DNA of 64,000 nt from Gammaproteobacteria bacterium (GTDB lineage: Bacteria > Pseudomonadota > Gammaproteobacteria > HTCC5015). This document shows, piece after piece, positions 62,048 to 64,000 of this stretch. Below the pieces are notes generated by a model. That model did no database searches. It was not told where the DNA came from and saw only the letters and a list, made by a program, of their open reading frames with translations. A program made the translations under genes and the position numbers. Where the stretch lies: NCBI GenBank assembly GCA_028284675.1, contig JANQRI010000032.1, positions 81,818 to 145,817 of the forward strand, written 5' to 3'. Every line of letters begins with the position of its first letter. Positions within the stretch are counted from its first letter, which is position 1.

Positions 62048-62865
62048 ATACCCTGATTAATGGCAAGCCAGGTGACCGGATTTCCGTGCAGGACAGAGGG
62101 CTGTCCTTTGGTGATGGGGTATTTGAGACGATTGCAGCAAAAAATGGGAAACTGCTCTGCGCTGACCTGCATTTCCAGCGCCTTGTGCAGGGTTGCGGGA
62201 AACTTAAGATCCGTTGCCCGGATATAAGTGTGATAGCGGCCGAGTCGGCGAAGCTGTGTAGCGACGGCACCGGTGTTTTGAAGGTTATTGTGACGCGCGG
62301 AAATAGTGTGCGCGGTTATACGCCGGATCCTGATGCTGAGCCGAACCGGATCATCAGCTTTTCACCGCCGCCCCGTTACCCGGAAGAGTGTTATAAACTG
62401 GGAATTGAAGCAATTATTTGTCGGCAGCGTTTGGTCAGCTTTCCTGAGCTTGCCGGGGTCAAGCACCTGAATCGCATTGACAATGTCCTTGCCGCGATGG
62501 AGGTTGCTGAAAGTAATGTGCGGGAAGGGTTAATGTTGGATCAGGAAGATAATTTAGTGGAAGGTACACGGACCAATGTATTTCTGGTGTTTGGTGAAGA
62601 GTTGCATACACCGGACTTAAATCAATGCGGCATTGCCGGTGTGATGCGGCATATGGTGATCGAACATGCGCGTAAATTGGGTTTTAAGGTTGTTTGCAGG
62701 TCAGTTAAGCGGAACGAGCTTGCTGCAGCAGATGAGTTGTTTGTCTGCAATAGCTTGATTGGTGTCTGGCCATTGCAGTCGCTTGATAAGCAGAGTTTGC
62801 AGAAAATGGAAATCGGCCATATGATGCAGGCCGAAGTCAGTGGAATATCTTTGGGCGGTTATTAA
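62044..62865 (+). CDS. pabC: Aminodeoxychorismate lyase, PabC
   Basis: Pyridoxal-phosphate enzyme releasing pyruvate from aminodeoxychorismate to give p-aminobenzoate. The 273 residues have the class IV aminotransferase plan: DRGLSFGDGVFETI at the N-terminus, the cofactor lysine in ELAGVKHLNRIDNVLA, and ESNVREGLMLDQEDNLVEGTRTNVFLVF, followed by GIAGVMRHMVIEHA. The ATG overlaps the stop of pabB (ATGA). The start of the next gene lies 16 bp downstream of its stop. Confidence 0.95.
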   Translation: MNTLINGKPGDRISVQDRGLSFGDGVFETIAAKNGKLLCADLHFQRLVQGCGKLKIRCPDISVIAAESAKLCSDGTGVLKVIVTRGNSVRGYTPDPDAEPNRIISFSPPPRYPEECYKLGIEAIICRQRLVSFPELAGVKHLNRIDNVLAAMEVAESNVREGLMLDQEDNLVEGTRTNVFLVFGEELHTPDLNQCGIAGVMRHMVIEHARKLGFKVVCRSVKRNELAAADELFVCNSLIGVWPLQSLDKQSLQKMEIGHMMQAEVSGISLGGY

Positions 62866-62881
62866 CAAAATTGGAATTGGT

Positions 62882-63886
62882 GTGTTAAAAAAAATCATTA
62901 TACTTACAGTATTGCTATTCATGTCTGCGCTTATTGCACTGGGCATGGATATGCACCGGAATTTATATAAGCCCATGCCGCTTCATGCGGTGAAGCAATA
63001 TGACTTATTACCGGGCACATCGCTTAGGAAGCTTGCAAATGAGCTTAATTCACACGGTGTTCTACCCAGGCCCTTCTATCTGATTCTCTATGCAAGAATA
63101 AAGGGTATCGGTGCCCGCCTGCAGGCAGGTGAATACCTTTTCGAGCCCGGTTTGAATGTTATTGGGTTATTGCAGAAAATGCAGCGCGGTGATGTGATAA
63201 TGCGCAGCTTTACCATCATCGAGGGCTGGACTTTTCGGCAGTTGATAAATGCATTGCGTGAAGCTGACACTATAGAGCACACATTGCCGGAAACCGCGGA
63301 CGACAAACAGATTATGCAGGTGCTTGGGTATCCCGGGGAGATTCCGGAAGGCTGGTTTTATCCGGATACCTATTTGTTCCCCCGAGGGACGACTGATATA
63401 CAGTTTTTAAGACGTGCTTATCAAACGATGGCAGATTTCTTGGAAAAAGCATGGGCCGACAGATCGCCGGACTTACCGATTAAGACGCCTTATCAAGCGC
63501 TTATCATGGCGTCTATTATTGAAAAAGAATCTGCGGTTGCCGCGGAGCGGCCATTAATATCGGCGGTATTTACCAATAGGCTGAGAAAGGGTATGCGTTT
63601 GCAGACTGACCCTACAGTCATTTATGGGTTGGGTGAAACATTTGATGGTGATATAAAATTCCGCGATTTGCGCCGGGACACGCCTTATAATACATATACC
63701 CGTCATGGTTTGCCGCCTACGCCTATTGCGATGCCCAGCGGTGCGGCTATCCACGCCGCATTGCATCCGGCTGACAACCCGGCATTATATTTTGTATCAA
63801 TGGGTGACGGCAGCCATAAGTTTTCCACGAATCTGGCGGATCATCAGGATGCGGTAAACCGTTATCAAAAGCGCCGGAATAATTAG
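62882..63886 (+). CDS. mltG: Endolytic murein transglycosylase, MltG (YceG)
   Basis: Cleaves nascent glycan strands and so ends peptidoglycan elongation. The 334 residues start with a membrane helix (about 5-24), a LysM-like domain (YDLLPGTSLRKLANELNSHGVLPRPFYL), then the YceG catalytic domain: IIEGWTFRQLINAL, EGWFYPDTYLFPRG, and the catalytic Glu in MASIIEKESAVAAERPLISAVF, followed by LQTDPTVIYG and YNTYTRHGLPPTPIAMPS. The GTG at 62882 was chosen over a frame start at 62840 that overlaps pabC. The next usual gene, tmk, is outside the window. Confidence 0.95.
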   Translation: MLKKIIILTVLLFMSALIALGMDMHRNLYKPMPLHAVKQYDLLPGTSLRKLANELNSHGVLPRPFYLILYARIKGIGARLQAGEYLFEPGLNVIGLLQKMQRGDVIMRSFTIIEGWTFRQLINALREADTIEHTLPETADDKQIMQVLGYPGEIPEGWFYPDTYLFPRGTTDIQFLRRAYQTMADFLEKAWADRSPDLPIKTPYQALIMASIIEKESAVAAERPLISAVFTNRLRKGMRLQTDPTVIYGLGETFDGDIKFRDLRRDTPYNTYTRHGLPPTPIAMPSGAAIHAALHPADNPALYFVSMGDGSHKFSTNLADHQDAVNRYQKRRNN

Positions 63887-63926
63887 GGCCTATTCACACT
63901 AATTGCATTCATCTGTTGGGCCTGAA

Positions 63927-63956
63927 AAAGCGCCAATCACCAACAGTAGGCGCTTT
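63927..63956. terminator. Stem-loop after mltG
   Basis: AAAGCGCC and GGCGCTTT pair over 8 bp around a 14-base loop. It lies 40 bp after the mltG stop. The T-run after the stem is short (TTTAAGC). The last 44 bases of the window hold no identifiable feature. Confidence 0.5.
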
Positions 63957-64000
63957 AAGCGAGGCGCGAGGAGAGAAGTTTGGTTATTCCAAATGAGCGA

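Overview
The window reads as chromosome of a gammaproteobacterium of moderate GC. The evidence is the fabD-fabG-acpP-fabF-pabC-mltG order, the recJ/RpfE-type pair, an OxyR with cysteines at the same positions as in E. coli, a fused CysG, NirBD and a Lol/MacB-type ABC cassette. No rRNA, tRNA, CRISPR array, integrase or transposase was seen. The genus cannot be fixed from the sequence alone.

Layout. (1) 1-4.3 kb, minus strand: a tightly overlapping operon of a TetR regulator, a periplasmic LolA-like protein, two FtsX-type permeases and a LolD-like ATPase cut by the window edge, with a near-palindromic operator upstream. (2) 4.4-8.4 kb: an AT-rich accessory block bracketed by an approximately 80-bp imperfect direct repeat. 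It carries a hypothetical protein, an acetyltransferase fused to a membrane domain, a BesD/HalD-like Fe(II)/2-oxoglutarate oxygenase, a small membrane protein and an LpxR-type lipid A deacylase. (3) 8.5-15.6 kb: mostly small plus-strand genes with the look of gene cassettes (lipoprotein, pentapeptide-TIR protein, HEAT-like protein, acetyltransferase, membrane proteins, esterase). One integron attC-like site is visible. oxyR sits here beside the last codons of a deleted catalase-peroxidase gene. (4) 15.7-23.1 kb: an RND efflux pair without an outer-membrane partner, then orphan membrane proteins. (5) 23.5-30.5 kb: a FixJ-type regulator whose phospho-acceptor Asp is Glu, then glycogen metabolism (glgA, glgC, glgP). 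(6) 30.8-39.3 kb: nitrate assimilation (nirB, nirD, nasA, a DmsB-DmsC-like fusion, cysG) behind a sigma-54 promoter. (7) 39.4-46.4 kb: small housekeeping and hypothetical genes, an RpfE-type protein and recJ. (8) 46.6-53.0 kb: three very large orphan reading frames. The last two are one frame split by a single amber codon. (9) 53.0-63.9 kb: an acyltransferase, a P450 and a fatty acyl-AMP ligase-ACP protein directly ahead of the fatty-acid/folate/mltG cluster.

How the genes work together. The nitrate cluster is self-contained: NasA makes nitrite, NirBD makes ammonium, CysG supplies siroheme, and the membrane-anchored iron-sulfur fusion probably feeds quinol electrons to NasA. GlgC, GlgA and GlgP build and degrade glycogen. 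The fab genes supply acyl-ACP, and the neighbouring FAAL-ACP/P450 pair could divert fatty acids into an unknown lipid. The best candidates for undescribed biology are the repeat-flanked acetyltransferase/oxygenase operon at 5.2-7.3 kb, the amber-split orphan with its pentapeptide-repeat neighbour at 46.6-53.0 kb, and the quinol-type anchor in an assimilatory nitrate reductase operon.
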